Positions 36,170 through 50,984 of a DNA stretch of 64,000 nucleotides are shown here, in pieces; positions within the stretch are counted from its first letter, which is position 1, and each line of letters starts with the position of its first letter. Position numbers and translations under genes: made by a program. The notes beneath the pieces were generated by a model that made no database searches, was not told the DNA's origin, and saw only the letters and a program-made list of their open reading frames with translations. The stretch comes from Lampris incognitus (taxonomy: Eukaryota > Chordata > Actinopteri > Lampriformes > Lampridae), in contig NC_079219.1 of NCBI RefSeq assembly GCF_029633865.1, positions 53,095,121 through 53,159,120 of the forward strand, in the 5' to 3' direction.

Positions 36170-37270
36170 TAGGGCCCTACCAAATTCACGGCCGTGAAAA
36201 TCGCGTCACGGACCGTGAAATCAGCCTCTTCCCGTGTAATTGACCATTTGCCGTGAAATGCAGTGAAATGCAGAATTTAAGTGCGCAACCAGTTTGAGAA
36301 AATACTGTGCTGACATGATTGACATTTTGGATGCGCGAATAAAAGCATTCACGTGTCTAAGACATTGATTGGTTAAATGAGCATCCGGGGTGGTCGCAAT
36401 GATCATTGTTGTTACTAGCATAGTTTGAGTTAGCTGTCGCCAGCATGTTAGCTTAGGCCCTAACGTACTGAAGATGTCGAAATCTAAAGCCTCAAAAAAC
36501 ACGACTGCAGACGACAGAGTAATTGAGTTTGGAAAACATATTTTACACGCTGATGGCGGGAAATTATTTTGTACGAGTTGTAATATCTCGTTAGATCACA
36601 GTCGACGAGCAACGATTCAGCGTCACTTGGAAAGTGAAACAAAAAGAGGGCTGCCGAAAAAGAACCACAAGGTGGTTCGGAGACGAGTCAAACGAGAACA
36701 TTACGCAAAGTAGATTTAAACAACCAGCGGCCGAATTCCTGAAAGCAGTGCGCATTTTTGACCCTGCACAAATACTTATTTTGACGGTGGATTTAAACTC
36801 ACTCAGCACGGACATTCCTGGATTTGACAAAAACTGTAGGCTGGAATTGCCGAACTACAAACACATCGCACAAGAGGTGGACACAACTTTACTAGCGCTA
36901 GCTTTTTGGAAATCCTCCGAATCTAGGCTACCACACCTTGCTAAAGTAGCGTGGCGCTGTCTGTCAATCCCGACGAACTCTTTGGACGCGGAGAGGGCCG
37001 TGTCAAAACATGGACAAGTATTTTCATCGCAGAGACAGAGCATGAAGCCAAGCACCATCGCAGGATGCTCAATGCTTACATTAAACCACCAGTACGGTTA
37101 TGCTGTGTACAGTAGGCTGGGCTATTCAGGCCCTGTGTGAATAAAAAGTGTAAGTTAATAATTGCCGTGAAATGTCGCATTTTTCTTATAGATTCCGTGA
37201 AATCTGTGATTTTCGAGAAACTAGGTCCGTGAAATTGAGCGAAATGTACCGTGAATTTGGTAGGGCCCTA
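36170..37270 (+). mobile_element. Non-autonomous hAT with CGGBP1-like finger, perfect ends
   Basis: Bounded by identical 22-bp terminal inverted repeats starting TAGGGCCCTACCAAATTC, and by an exact 8-bp target duplication GTCATCAT (36162-36169 and 37271-37278). Inside, 36474-36713 encodes a BED-type finger like CGGBP1 (DRVIEFGKHILHADGGKLF followed by CTSCN and H..H). 36720-37137 encodes the hAT dimerisation region (LPHLAKVAWRCLSIPTNSLD, then AERAVSKHGQVFS). The catalytic core is missing, and a frame change separates the two pieces. The insertion is younger than the L2 LINE it splits. Confidence 0.92.
36474..36713 (+). pseudogene. CGGBP1-like BED zinc-finger ORF of the hAT
   Basis: 79 codons from ATG. 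The order basic N-terminus, DRVIEFGKHI, ADGGKLFCTSC, then an H-x8-10-H pair (HSRRATIQRH) is the pattern of vertebrate CGGBP1, a small DNA-binding protein itself derived from this hAT group. The frame ends in KREHYAK just before the dimerisation segment in another frame. It might be translated alone as a small finger protein, but I infer no host function. Confidence 0.75.
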
Positions 37271-37764
37271 GTCATCATGCATGACACCCAGGTTTCGGGC
37301 AGACTTTGTGGGCATGAGTTGGGTTGATCCGAGCTGGCTATTGATCTGTTGTTGTAAGGATGGACTGGCTGGGATGACAAGGAGCTCAGTGAGGTTAAGC
37401 TGAAGGTGGCATTCTTTCATCCATACAGAAATATCAACAAGGTATGATGATATCCATGCTGAGACTGTGAGCTCATCTAGTGGGAATGATAGAAAGAGCT
37501 GTGTATTGTCAGCATAGCAGTGGTATGAGAAACAATGGGAGCGGATGATCGCACCAAGTGAGGTGGTGTGTATTGAGAAGAGAAGGGGGCTGAGCACTGA
37601 CCCTTGAGACACCCCTGTGGATAAGCCATGCAGTTTGGACACTTCTCCCTTCCAAGATACTCTAAAAGATCTCCCTAAGAGGTAGGACACGAACCAGCGG
37701 AGGGCAGATCCAGAGATACCAAGCTCAGTGAGTGTGGAGAGGAGGATTTGGTGGTTAACCCTGT

Positions 37765-38410
37765 GGTACGTGTGGTACGTCCTGAGATTTGATTTTAACC
37801 CAGGTGTCGTCCACAAATCTGAACCAATGGGTAGGTGGTGTCCTTGGATAGGATGTCAGAGCCCTCTTTTCCCCTTCTTCCATATACAAGTTGGCCACTA
37901 CAGGTGAGACTGGGTAACCCATAGCACACCCATGCCTCTGCCTATAGTACTGCCCCCCTTGTGTGAAGTACAGGGACTGAAGACACAGCCTCAGGAGCAG
38001 ACACATTTGGTCAGTGTTAAGGGTGGTCCTATTACTAAGGGTGGGGTCATTTTGTAATTTCATATGGACTACCTCCACTGCTTCATCAACAGGAACGCAC
38101 GGGAAGAGAGACTTAACATCATAGGCGACAATTGTTTCATCCCCCTCCATAATGATGTCCCTCACCTTATCCACAACATCCATAGTGTTCTGAATGTGAT
38201 GTTCATTACTGCCTACCAACGTGTTGAGAATAGATGCAAGAAACATAAGAGATGTCATAGGTCACTGAGTTAATCATACAAACAATAGGCTGTAATGACA
38301 CATCCTGTTTATGTATCTTAGGTAACCCATACAGACTAGGTGTAGCTTCCCCTGGGTATAACTTTGTTGTTGACCCCTGACTGGTGAACTGGATTTGATT
38401 CATCATCCTC
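37765..38410 (-). mobile_element. Penelope-like element reverse transcriptase fragment
   Basis: From 38406 leftwards: EATPSLYGLPKIHKQDVSLQ (PLE signature YGLPKIHK), then IVAYDVKSLFPCVPVDEAVE (motif A, DVKSLF), GCAMGYPVSPVVANLYMEE (motif B) and HWFRFVDDTWVKIK (motif C, VDD). The GIY-YIG endonuclease is not present. A frame break separates the YGLPKIHK part from the rest near 38260. It abuts the L2 LINE at 37760. Confidence 0.88.
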
Positions 38411-39010
38411 TACAGACCGCAGACATTACATTAAACAAGCAAGATACACTAAGGTTCTCTGAAATCTATGGAACGATCTGGAAACAAAAGATTAATAATG
38501 GGATGACTAAGTTGTTATCAGGCCAGCCCGTTACAAGAAATATGATGGTTAAAAGGAAATAAGATAAACAAAATTATTTCTAATTTTTATTTAACCTGTA
38601 GTAGGTCTATTCGAGTTATTCCATATGGCACCAATAAAAAAACAGGTTGTCCTATACCGTGGAAACTAGTGTTCAAGTTAATATACAAAACAACAGTAGA
38701 CATATCGATAAGTTCCTTCCAGTTAAAAATAATTTATAATTTTTTGTCTACTAGGACAATGTTAAAGATCTGGGATGCTGCTGAGTCAGTGGCGCATCGA
38801 TTCTGGTTTGTCGTGTTGTGTCTGCGGAGGGATGTGCAGAAGATGTGAAGTGTTTTCAACCAGATTTTTGTCTCTGTGATGTTACAGGGACAAAAAAAAA
38901 TCTGATTACTTTGCTGGTGAAAAGATTTCTTTTTAAAGCTGCTGGAGTGGGTTTCTCGAATTTCAACCAATTCAGAATGTTTATTAAACATCACTATGTT
39001 GGAAGGAAAC
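38411..39010. other. AT-rich DNA, nothing recognised
   Basis: No open frame resembles a known protein, and no clear repeat words are seen. Confidence 0.35.
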
Positions 39011-39014
39011 GTTG

Positions 39015-39180
39015 ACATAAATGATCCCGAGAAAACCCACCGCAGACGGGGAGAACATGCAAACTCCACACAGAGGACGACCCCCAAGGTTGGACTACCC
39101 CAGGGCTTAAACCCAGGACCTTCTTGCTGTGAGGCGACTGCATTAACCCCTGCGCCACCGTGCCACCCATGTCATGTTTT
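39015..39180 (-). mobile_element. SINE head fragment
   Basis: On the minus strand: 'gtggcgcaggggttaatgca', 'gtcgcctcacagcaagaagg', 'gtcctgggtttaagccctgg', then 'gtcgtcctctgtgtggagtt' and 'gcatgttctccccgtctgcg'. This is the tRNA-like head and first body half of the common SINE. Confidence 0.75.
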
Positions 39181-40200
39181 TGTTAAAAAAAGAAGAAAAG
39201 AAAAGGGGCAAGATACTGTAAGGATTGTGAGATTTCGGTTCACTGAAGCACGCGCCTGTGTTGCACTGGCTCCCTTTACGCCCCGGAGAAAAAGCCGACC
39301 CCCATGTTGTCACGGTATAATTCACACTCCGCTTCTCTCTGCTGTGCCCTGTGTGGGAAACTGCACCTCACGGAGCAGATCAGGCCGTGACCTCATCACC
39401 ATTCCTCTCGTCCGCTGCTGTAGAGAATTCTTAATGAGCATCATGGTGATCAGAGACATGCTGATCCAATTAACTATATGGACCTGCCGGCACTCTGTGT
39501 GGTGGCCATGACCTCTGCATGATGCCCCCCCCCCCACCACCACCACCACCACACACAAAGAATGAGACATGGGGAAAAGAAGAGAGAGATGGGGTCCGGG
39601 GGGTTGGGGCAAGTGAGAAAAAAGAGACGAGAAGAAATAGAGCAACGGAGAGAGAGGTTTGTGTCTGTGCAGCTGGCTCTTTTTTTCTTCTTCTTCCAGC
39701 AAAGAGCTGAACAGCCTCTCTACCTGCTGGACCTCTCAGACAGGAGTAGGTCCGCCGGGGGACCTCGCAGCCTCCTGCCTGCCACAGTCCTGACAGGAGG
39801 GCTGCCTGACGAGTCTTCGGAGGCCCTATTACACACGTCTGCATGCCATCCACGCACGTGGCCACCGGATGACAACTTTCCCAGACACCGTCTTTTTATT
39901 AGGGAGATGAGGTTAGACACACGGATATATAACTGTCTCTGCAATCAGAGGTGGCGTCACGTGTTCCCTGGCACTCCCCTGGAAAAGAGAACCCGTCAAG
40001 CGTCCGACCAAGAATTGCAATACCAATTCATTGCAATTTGTTTGTTTATAGTGTAATTACTCTTAATTGGGCCACTAAGTAGCGTTAATTAGGTAATACG
40101 CATGAGCCAAACTGATAGTTACATGTAACAATACTGCCATCTTCTGGGTGACTGTTGTCTCTTTCAGCTGCGCAAAGAACAAAAATAATGCATGACTAAT
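39180..40200. other. Non-coding DNA between SINE and snx10
   Basis: A C-run with CCA repeats sits at 39523-39552. The stretch 39300-39500 (e.g. 'agagaattcttaatgagcat', 'ctgatccaattaactatatg') looks single-copy and could be conserved. No coding exon is seen. Confidence 0.35.
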
Positions 40201-40655
40201 TAACCACAATGCTTTTAGAAACAATTTATTAATAGCAACGCGCGGAGTTCGAGTACTGCCGAGTGCGTCGGTCGAAAGACGAGGACGATATATACAGTTA
40301 AAAACAGAAGACGACGGCGCAGTAACTTAGTTCCGCTGTGAGACCGCCACAGCGCCTCAAAAGTTCAGCAGGAGCCAGGGCAACGAAGCCGTTTTCTCCT
40401 CTGCGGCCTTGGGGAGAGGCGTACGAGCCGCAGGGTCCCGTATTACTGTCAGTGCAAATGTTGTGGTATTTTCATAGAGAGGCGGACGAGCAGCCGAGTC
40501 TTTCCCCCTGGTTGCTTTTTATTACGTCGAGCGGGGACGTGCTGTCTGCTGTGTTTAACGTCCTGTCACCGCTGCCGGTCTCCGCGTCCGTGAACGCCGA
40601 GCTGGAATAACAGAAACGGGACGGGGGGGGGGGGGGACAGAGGGAGAACATTACA

Positions 40656-40661
40656 TTTATT
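40656..40661 (-). terminator. Candidate poly(A) signal of snx10
   Basis: AATAAA on the minus strand 162 bp past the stop. A second hexamer lies at 40225-40230, so a longer 3' UTR is also possible. Confidence 0.45.
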
Positions 40662-40822
40662 TTAAATTACACTGCAACATATCTCATGCATTTTTTCTTT
40701 TAAAAGAAGCTAATCATGAAATAGGCCACTATACAGAAAGTACTAATAAATTACACTCTTGGATGCGTAGTTAGCTCTACAGCACCGGGGGAGGGAGGTA
40801 CGGTAGAACCCGGTGTATTTAA

Positions 40823-42765
40823 TCATACTTGGTACCTGTCCGAGTTAAAGTCACAGGACGTGCTGAGGTTCTTCTGCAGCTCTTCCTCAGAATAGAAGCG
40901 CCTTAGGGAACAGCCGCCGCGCTGAACGGCCTGGGCCACCGAGTAACGGGTTCTCCCGGCAGCGCAGGCCTCCATCTTGCACACGCTGAGCTGCGACTGC
41001 AGGAAAAGGTGTAGACAGCTGTCGGACAACAGCAGGGGGTTCTGGAGGATCCTGGACAATTGGCAACACATATTGACGTCATTATTAAGTTATCTAGTTG
41101 ATGAACCTAGCAGTAAGAGAAGCGATCCATTAATGGGGGGGTTGCTAGTTTGAATCCCAGAAGTGTCGAGGTTATCCCGCTTTGGCTCGAGCTGACAATC
41201 TGTCGAGTTGCTTGTATCGGGATTGGAGAGACGCCGGTGTATTATTGTGCCCTTGGACAAGGCACCTCACCCCACATGCCCCTTCCTGCTCGGCCACCGA
41301 GGCTGTGCTGCACCCAAGTCTGGCCAACGTACCCAGCAAAATGACAACTGGTGTTAACGGCTGGACCAGTAAAGTATAGTTTAAATCTGTTTCCCGTCCC
41401 CGTCTTCAAGTACCTCCCCCATCTTACAGAACCCAGCATAGTTGAACCTGCTTATAATCACTCCACCAACCATATTATAGCGCTTAATAATGTCAGATTT
41501 GGCACACCTGATGTAATTAAGTGCTGATCTGATTATGATTCTTTTGAGTAAGTACAAGCAGACCTTTGCACTGAAAATCTGCAGGACGGAGTACTTGAGG
41601 ACTGGGCTGAGGAAACGCCGGGCTGAAATAACATCACGCTGTACGGCGTGATAAAGGTGTACATTATATAATTGCTCTGCCCACGCAGTCACAGTCCATG
41701 CAAAACAGTGTCTGTGTGCGGTCCCGTCACACTGGTCACACATCAGGTTGTGTTTATAGCCCGCGTGTGCTCCTCTGTACGAGGGCTAATCGGTTTATTG
41801 ATCCGCAGCAGGATTTAAAATCAAACTCACTGTTGCAAAAACCCCTGGAGCCCCTTCATCCTTCTCGAGATCTGTTGCGCGTTGTTCAGGCTGAAGAAGG
41901 GGTTCTTCGGGGGCAGCTGCGGTAACTGTTCCCTGCAAACAAGAGACAAATACCCCCTTTAAAAAAAAAAAAAAAGCCCCTGTTGGAGCTAACCTCTCTA
42001 AACTCTGGGGTGGTTGCGGTGAGAGCAGTTGGTAAAGCCGTTGAGGCGTGTTCTTCAGTGGACTTACATGAGCATCGAGTTTCCTTGAAGCTTCTGCCTG
42101 AGCCAGACAAACTCACTGAATCTCCTCCTCACGCATGAAGTCTTCTTGGTGAAGCACACACTGCTGGTCTGTGGGAGGAAGTGGGAGCGAGGATATGTTT
42201 ACAGCGAGGCTCGCTTTTGAAGAAAAAACATTTAAAAGTAGAGCTGAAAATGACTCGATACACCGGTATGCACACTTACGTGTAGACAAATTTCATAGTC
42301 CATGTAGGCATGCCAGAAGTCGTGTTTTTGTATCCGTGGATCACGTACCCACACACTGACGACCTGCTGCATGGCGAACAGAGGAGACACACTTTGCAAT
42401 ACTGGGTGGAACGCAGTCACGCAAGTTTATTGTTGGCAGATTGAGGAAGTGCAATCACACACACACGCACATACACACACACACCAAAATGCAGAATAGG
42501 AAAACCCCACCAAATGCCCTTTATTGCCTCAGAGGAAAAATTGTCATTTGTCTCTTTTTTAAAAGCTTTGTTCGAAGCGTTTCCCCAAGATTTGAAGCCA
42601 CCAAGTTCCTACGGTCACGTTTGTCACTCAGAGGTCCCTCGTCTCTTATCAGAGTGTTGATGAGAGACAAAAGACGGGTCTGGGAGGACCTGTGAAGAGC
42701 TTTTCACGTTTACTGCAAAACTTGGTTCCTACCTGATCTGCCAGGTTATCAGTTACCCCTCTCAT
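40823..42765 (-). CDS. snx10: snx10, PX-domain sorting nexin (five coding exons)
   Basis: Exons: 42765-42733 ([11 protein letters not shown], the less certain start), about 42363-42280, 42168-42068, 41932-41831 and 41051-40823, stop TGA. All internal borders are GT/AG and the phases agree. The product is about 182 residues. The PX domain reads [20 protein letters not shown], then [19 protein letters not shown] with the phosphoinositide-binding RRR-F, then [12 protein letters not shown], and ends [19 protein letters not shown]. Human SNX10 (201 aa) has nearly the same words; SNX11 is less alike. SNX10 acts on endosomes with PI3P and V-ATPase, and its loss causes osteopetrosis in humans. The C-terminal tail ([19 protein letters not shown]) is shorter than the human one and lacks its Ser-rich run. 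Confidence 0.9.
41125..41395 (+). repeat. SINE-like repeat in the last snx10 intron
   Basis: A box B-like 'agtttgaatccc' near 41149, 'gcccttggacaaggcacctc' and 'tgtgctgcacccaagtctgg' are words of a fish tRNA-derived SINE family. I recognise it from memory and its ends are uncertain. Confidence 0.4.
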
Positions 42766-42769
42766 TCTT

Positions 42770-43050
42770 CTTCTTCTCGTTCCTCTTCTTCGTCTGAGTC
42801 CACTGTGCTGCGAGCGTTCAGTCGCCCTGCTGCAGCCCCGCCGGGTTTCACCGTGCAAACACGGTCAAAGGTCTCAGAATAAAGTCCTGCTGCGGCTAAG
42901 GTAACGTAACGTCCTCGCTGTTGCATCGAAAATCTGACTTTTACAATCCCAACAGCCTGCTGCTTTATCTTTAATTGTCACATTTATGGCCACTTTTACC
43001 GACCTGGAAGTAACGGCTCGGCTCCTGAACCTGTGACATCACTTCTTCTT
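42770..43050 (-). promoter_or_regulatory. Probable snx10 promoter and 5' UTR
   Basis: This sequence lies upstream of the first coding exon and has moderate GC and CpG content. No TATA box is obvious. It is placed here only from its position. Confidence 0.3.
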
Positions 43051-43217
43051 TTTGTAAAGCAGAATTCTAATTCATCTGTTGTATGTGTATCACCCCCCCC
43101 CCCAAATGTGGGAACAACCAACTCACAGCTGACTTATTTGTTCCTTCTGAGAGATAATTCTGATTCTGATTTCAAGGCACGACACAGAAATGGAGTCAAA
43201 GGTCACAGGATGTTTCC

Positions 43218-43223
43218 TTTATT
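43218..43223 (-). terminator. Candidate poly(A) signal of cbx3-like gene
   Basis: AATAAA on the minus strand, the first canonical hexamer found downstream of the stop at 44455. It would give a 3' UTR of about 1.2 kb, containing (CAA)n at 43975-44000 and GGAA repeats at 44163-44183. Confidence 0.4.
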
Positions 43224-44424
43224 CACACACTTCACAGATCCATGGTCATTCAGTTACTCAGTAGCAGGCGTGTTTTCAGACGGCTAAGGTTCAAATGATT
43301 GTCCCACGACGGTCTGTTCATGGGAGATTCTGTCAAGTCAGGACGAAAACCCCGTCAGGGTTCATTTCAGGCACCAGACACCGGCGCGAGTACACTACTT
43401 ACTGGAAGACGACGTCCCGAACCAAACCGGGCAGTCTCGTATCTAAAGTGCTACAATTAACAATCTCGTGTTAGCCGCTATACGTACAGGAAGAGTACAG
43501 TTTCCACAAATCTCAGTCGATTCGTTTCTTTTGCATCAATCTGAACAGGTTTACTACAGAAATACTGAGCCTTGATGAGGAGTTTTAAACAAAGCATCGC
43601 TTCTGGGACGTGACTCAATACTGTAGTCATTTTGAAACTGAAACCCGATCTATCAAGATTACCATTTACGAACACCTAAAACAGAATAAAGAAATGCGGC
43701 AAAGAGCAGTTGGGAGTGCAGAACAAGATCTGGGCGAGATGTTCAAAGAATCGATGCTCACAGTAACACAATGGGACACAGTTGAAGGTTTGTTAATAAA
43801 CGCTGCACACGACACGAGTTCAAACACATTTTCAGAACAACAGATCTACAATCATATGCTGGAAACGAACGGGTAGGCTGGATTGGAGGTATGGTTTGGG
43901 CAGTAGTCATCTGCATACAGAGTCATGACAGGACTATCAGTTTCATCTACCGTCACAGTAAGTCTGGGAAAAAAACAACAACAACAACAACAACAACAAC
44001 ACGGGTCCACAGTGATTGTGTCTGCTACACGATGACGCTAAACCAAAGCTGCTACAAGTGAGTTTTAACTCTATCAAGTGCTCAGAAGAGGTTAGCGTCG
44101 CCATCCATCAAGTCGCCTGCAAAGGCACAGTGACCTTATTGAGCGCCACACGATTGAGAGAGAAAGGAAGGAAGGAAGGAAGGAGAAAAAAATAAAGACG
44201 TCATCCCCACTGAGGCTCCTGCCAGAGACTCTTAACCGCCCCTGCAGCGGGATGCAATTCCACATACCGCACCTCCGACGTCAGCGGACACTCGATGGAG
44301 GGTAAACTGAAGCCGAGGGTCGAACACTGAACTTTATCGGTTCGCCTCCGTTCTTAGCTCCGTATACACACGCACACATACTCCTAATACACACAAACAC
44401 ACACCGACAATCTCGCTCTCTCTC

Positions 44425-44452
44425 TTCTCTCTCACACACACACACACACACG
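44425..44452. repeat. Short (CA)n next to the cbx3 stop
   Basis: A CA run with a CTCTCT run before it, just downstream of the stop codon in the 3' UTR. Confidence 0.8.
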
Positions 44453-44454
44453 CC

Positions 44455-48039
<3,585 letters not shown>

Positions 48040-48960
48040 TCAGGCCGCTAATGCGCGCTGGCACGTTTAGTTCCGCTCCATCCCCCTGACCGCCAGGCAC
48101 GAGGCGCAGCGCGGAGCCACTCGTACGTACGTGCTGCGGAACAATATGGCAGTGCGGGACGTTGGTGCTGTGCCCTTCACACAATGATCCGCGCGCACTT
48201 TATAACAGCGCCTCCACCTGCCGTTGCGCGCGCGCGCGCGCACGCACGCAGATAACGCACAACCTACGCAGTACAGCTTTTTTTTTTTTTGTTTGGTTAC
48301 ACGCACATCTTTACTGCCCCCCCCGCGCCCCCCGCCAGGCGGTTAGCGCCGAGGTGGGCAACGTGTTCGCCACATAGCCAGACAGGGTGGGGGTGGGGTG
48401 GGTGGGGGACATTAACATCGGTGACGAAACGCGCCGCCCCGATGGACGGCGAGCGGAACCGAGTAAACGTGCACCTACGCTTTCGGCGTTCAAACGGAAT
48501 GTCGGCGCGCGCGGGGGGGAAAACGAGGAGACACCTACGGCGTTGTGTTGCGGAGGCTGCCCGGTGGAAACCGCTGGTACGCCTCCGGACCGACGCGGGG
48601 GGGGGGGGTCCCCGTCTCGCGTGCGAAAAATGTGACGGTCGGCGTTGTTTACATGGGGGGGGGGCGAAAGAAGTTTTCATGAATGAGTTAAATTTAAAGA
48701 TGGCCGTAGATGCTCGGAGGAAGTGGTTGCCAAGGGAAAAGGTCACGCCAGGAAAACCGGGAGGAGACAACCGGCAGCCGCGCGTCGCTTGACCAATCGC
48801 AGAGCAGTGCGCTCGTCCGTCCGCTTGAGCGGCCCGAGTCGGCCCGGCCGACGCGGTGCTCCCGGGTACCGATGTCAAGGTGCCGGGACCCAAGTTGTGC
48901 CCCCCCCCCCTCCCCACGGGGAGGATATGGTCGCGACTGTGGGGTCGGTTTACTGGATGC
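48040..48960 (-). promoter_or_regulatory. CpG-rich region upstream of cbx3-like gene
   Basis: CpG dinucleotides and CGCG words are dense from 48050 to 48950, in contrast to the flanks. Position just upstream of the first coding exon suggests a CpG-island promoter, perhaps with an untranslated first exon. In mammals CBX3 shares such an island with the divergent HNRNPA2B1, but no RRM-coding exon is visible on the plus strand here. Long Arg/Pro/Gly-rich frames over it are GC artefacts. Confidence 0.55.
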
Positions 48961-49469
48961 AGCCTGTCTAAAGTGAAAATGAAAGACGCGATGATAGAAA
49001 AGGATGTAGGCTATATAGATTAGCTGCTCCCGTTAGTCACCGTCGCTCATATCCCAGTAAGAACGACGAGCACAATTCTAAAACTATATATTTGTAATTG
49101 CTGTTAGTCTTATTAATAGAGCTCATTATTTTTGATCAGTTGAAGTAGGAGAACGATTGTTACAATATAGCTACTAACATAATTACATAACACAATTACA
49201 GCTGCTAACAATTAGTTGTACGGATACTATGCATTATTAATGAAGTTATTGTTGGTTTTACTGCTCTTATACGTATGTTCCAACTATATTTATGTACACA
49301 TGGATGTATTTGTTTACCTATTTAGTGCGTTATTTTATTCGGATTGTTATTTCACAGTGAACGTACATTGTTCGAGTCGCCGATGTGCAGCTTACGTGTC
49401 TTCCCGGAGAGCAGTTTCCCTCCAGGACCTCCTGGACGACACTGACGCGGTCACACATAAACGAGCCTC

Positions 49470-49540
49470 GGGCTGTTTGATTGACAGCCGTGCTTTAGCC
49501 AATGAGAAGAGCATACGCCGTTGATTGGCCAACGTAAGCT
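49470..49540. promoter_or_regulatory. CCAAT-box cluster
   Basis: 'ttgattgacag', 'agccaatgaga' and 'ttgattggccaa' occur within about 50 bp, a pattern of NF-Y-driven promoters. No gene is attached that I can see. Confidence 0.3.
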
Positions 49541-49612
49541 GCTGCCACTGACTCCCCCCCTCTCCCCTTGTTCCAACGTCACATTATTTCTGAGTTCCCA
49601 TTTTACAAGCTG

Positions 49613-49626
49613 CCACCAGGTGGCGC
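49613..49626 (+). promoter_or_regulatory. CTCF motif, perfect core
   Basis: CCACCAGGTGGCGC matches all 12 core positions of CCASYAGRKGGC. It lies 1.6 kb upstream of the cbx3-like first coding exon, at the edge of the CpG-rich region, so a boundary role is plausible. Sequence match only. Confidence 0.5.
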
Positions 49627-49639
49627 TGCGAATGCATTC

Positions 49640-50980
49640 AACAGCACCTAATGTGAAAGATGTGAAGCTCACAGGAGAAATCAATGCAAAAAAACAACAA
49701 AACTATGAAAAGATGCATTCCCTAAGAATTTTTTTAAAAACATAAAACTGATGTTTAGTGCATGCGTCTGTAATTACATCTGGCCATGCAATACACCGGT
49801 AAATCACACGGGCTGCTGCCCCTTACACCGCCGAGGCAATAACGCACACTGCTGGTAGGCAAACTGCAGAAGATCCTGTATCACCTTTTAATTAATTCCA
49901 CAGCTTTATACCCCAGTCATCGCAGAAGATGCCCAGGGGAGGTGATTAAAAGTGGTTCCAGTGGAAAGGTCTGGCAAGCGGCTGTATGGAAGACGAATGG
50001 GGAATGTATCCTCTCTTGACCAGGAGCTTATTGATTAAGGCCTCAAATGGGTTGGGAACACGGGACTCGGAAACAGGTTGCAAATCAATGCCGGGTCATT
50101 TGGACTTGCCACATGCGCCCGTCTGATTTGCGGTGCAGTTGCCGCTTCGCATCTCGGAGCGAGACTGATGACTGGATCTGGGGAAACTGCAGACGCGCCT
50201 TTGACAAACTGTTCTGGTGAGAGAGGGTGTTTTTCCCTCCCCCCTTTAATGAATTATTAACTCCACGTTGGAGGATATTCTCAACAACAAGCCACAGCTT
50301 TGTGTCCTTGGCCCAAGCGGCTTTCATCGCGCACCGACTTTCAGCACCGAACTCCTAATCAGGGTGGTGCCGTTAGAGGAACTTCTTTTCCCAAAGTGTT
50401 TTGAACTTTGCTGCGCGCCCTTGAACTTCCTCAGCGTACACCAAGTCTGTGCCGATGTTTCGGGAGCAATTTTTGAAATTACTTGCACATTTATTTAGAT
50501 GTTGTGATCTTATGCGTCTTTGTAAGAGAGATCATCCTCATAGCCAGTCCCCCTTTTCCACAGAGGATATGGACCTCAAAATCCGTACCCAAAGATGTCT
50601 AGAAACAAATCACTATTCAGTCATTAGTAACATTATTAAAAATTCAGTAACACAGGAAATCTGATGGTGAATTCTTTGTATTGATAGTCAGGAGTCTACA
50701 GATGAAAGCCCAGATCCACCAGACCATTTTAGGGGGAGATCATCAAAGTCGCGCTGTCGTAAATATCCGTAAACCCGGTTCCTGATGACTTAGTTTGCTA
50801 CCAAACCTGACAACCACAAAGATGGCCAGCGTGAATATGTCCCTGGCCTCGCCAAGTGGGCACCTTCTGTCCAAGACGTTTGTTGAATTAGGCCCACGAC
50901 ACCTCCAGAAGGCTCAACAGTCCTGGCATCCCAGAACCCCCCCCCCCCCCCGGTGCCCTCAACACCCTCCATCTACCAGT
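49640..50980. other. Non-coding DNA, no gene
   Basis: 49860-50060 (e.g. 'caccttttaattaattccac', 'ggaggtgattaaaagtggtt') and 50060-50600 look single-copy. No frame resembles a protein family. Confidence 0.35.
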
Positions 50981-50984
50981 AGTG

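Larger units (their letters stand above)
35575..37760 (-). mobile_element. L2-clade LINE split by a hAT insertion
   Basis: From 37816 leftwards: VNHQILLSTLTELGISGSAL, STGVSQGSVLSPLLFSIHT, SYHCYADNTQLFLSF (YADD reads YADN) and the ARNLGVMHDD block that ends just before 37270. The frame resumes left of the hAT at 36165-35610 with VAHLA-type sequence, TTLFISLHWLSVAACIKFKT and the PPQQGPKSLARLFSS C-terminus. The hAT 36170-37270 interrupts it and duplicates 8 bp of it. It ends at the TA-rich tail. Dead. Confidence 0.85.

Noticed and set aside
40823-42765. snx11 instead of snx10
   Set aside because: [11 protein letters not shown] and the [13 protein letters not shown] block fit SNX10; SNX11 has VQDPRVQ and a longer C-terminal tail.
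48289-48917. 167- and 206-codon frames upstream of cbx3
   Set aside because: They fall on a CpG-rich region where stop codons are rare; no similarity to any family, and both strands are open.
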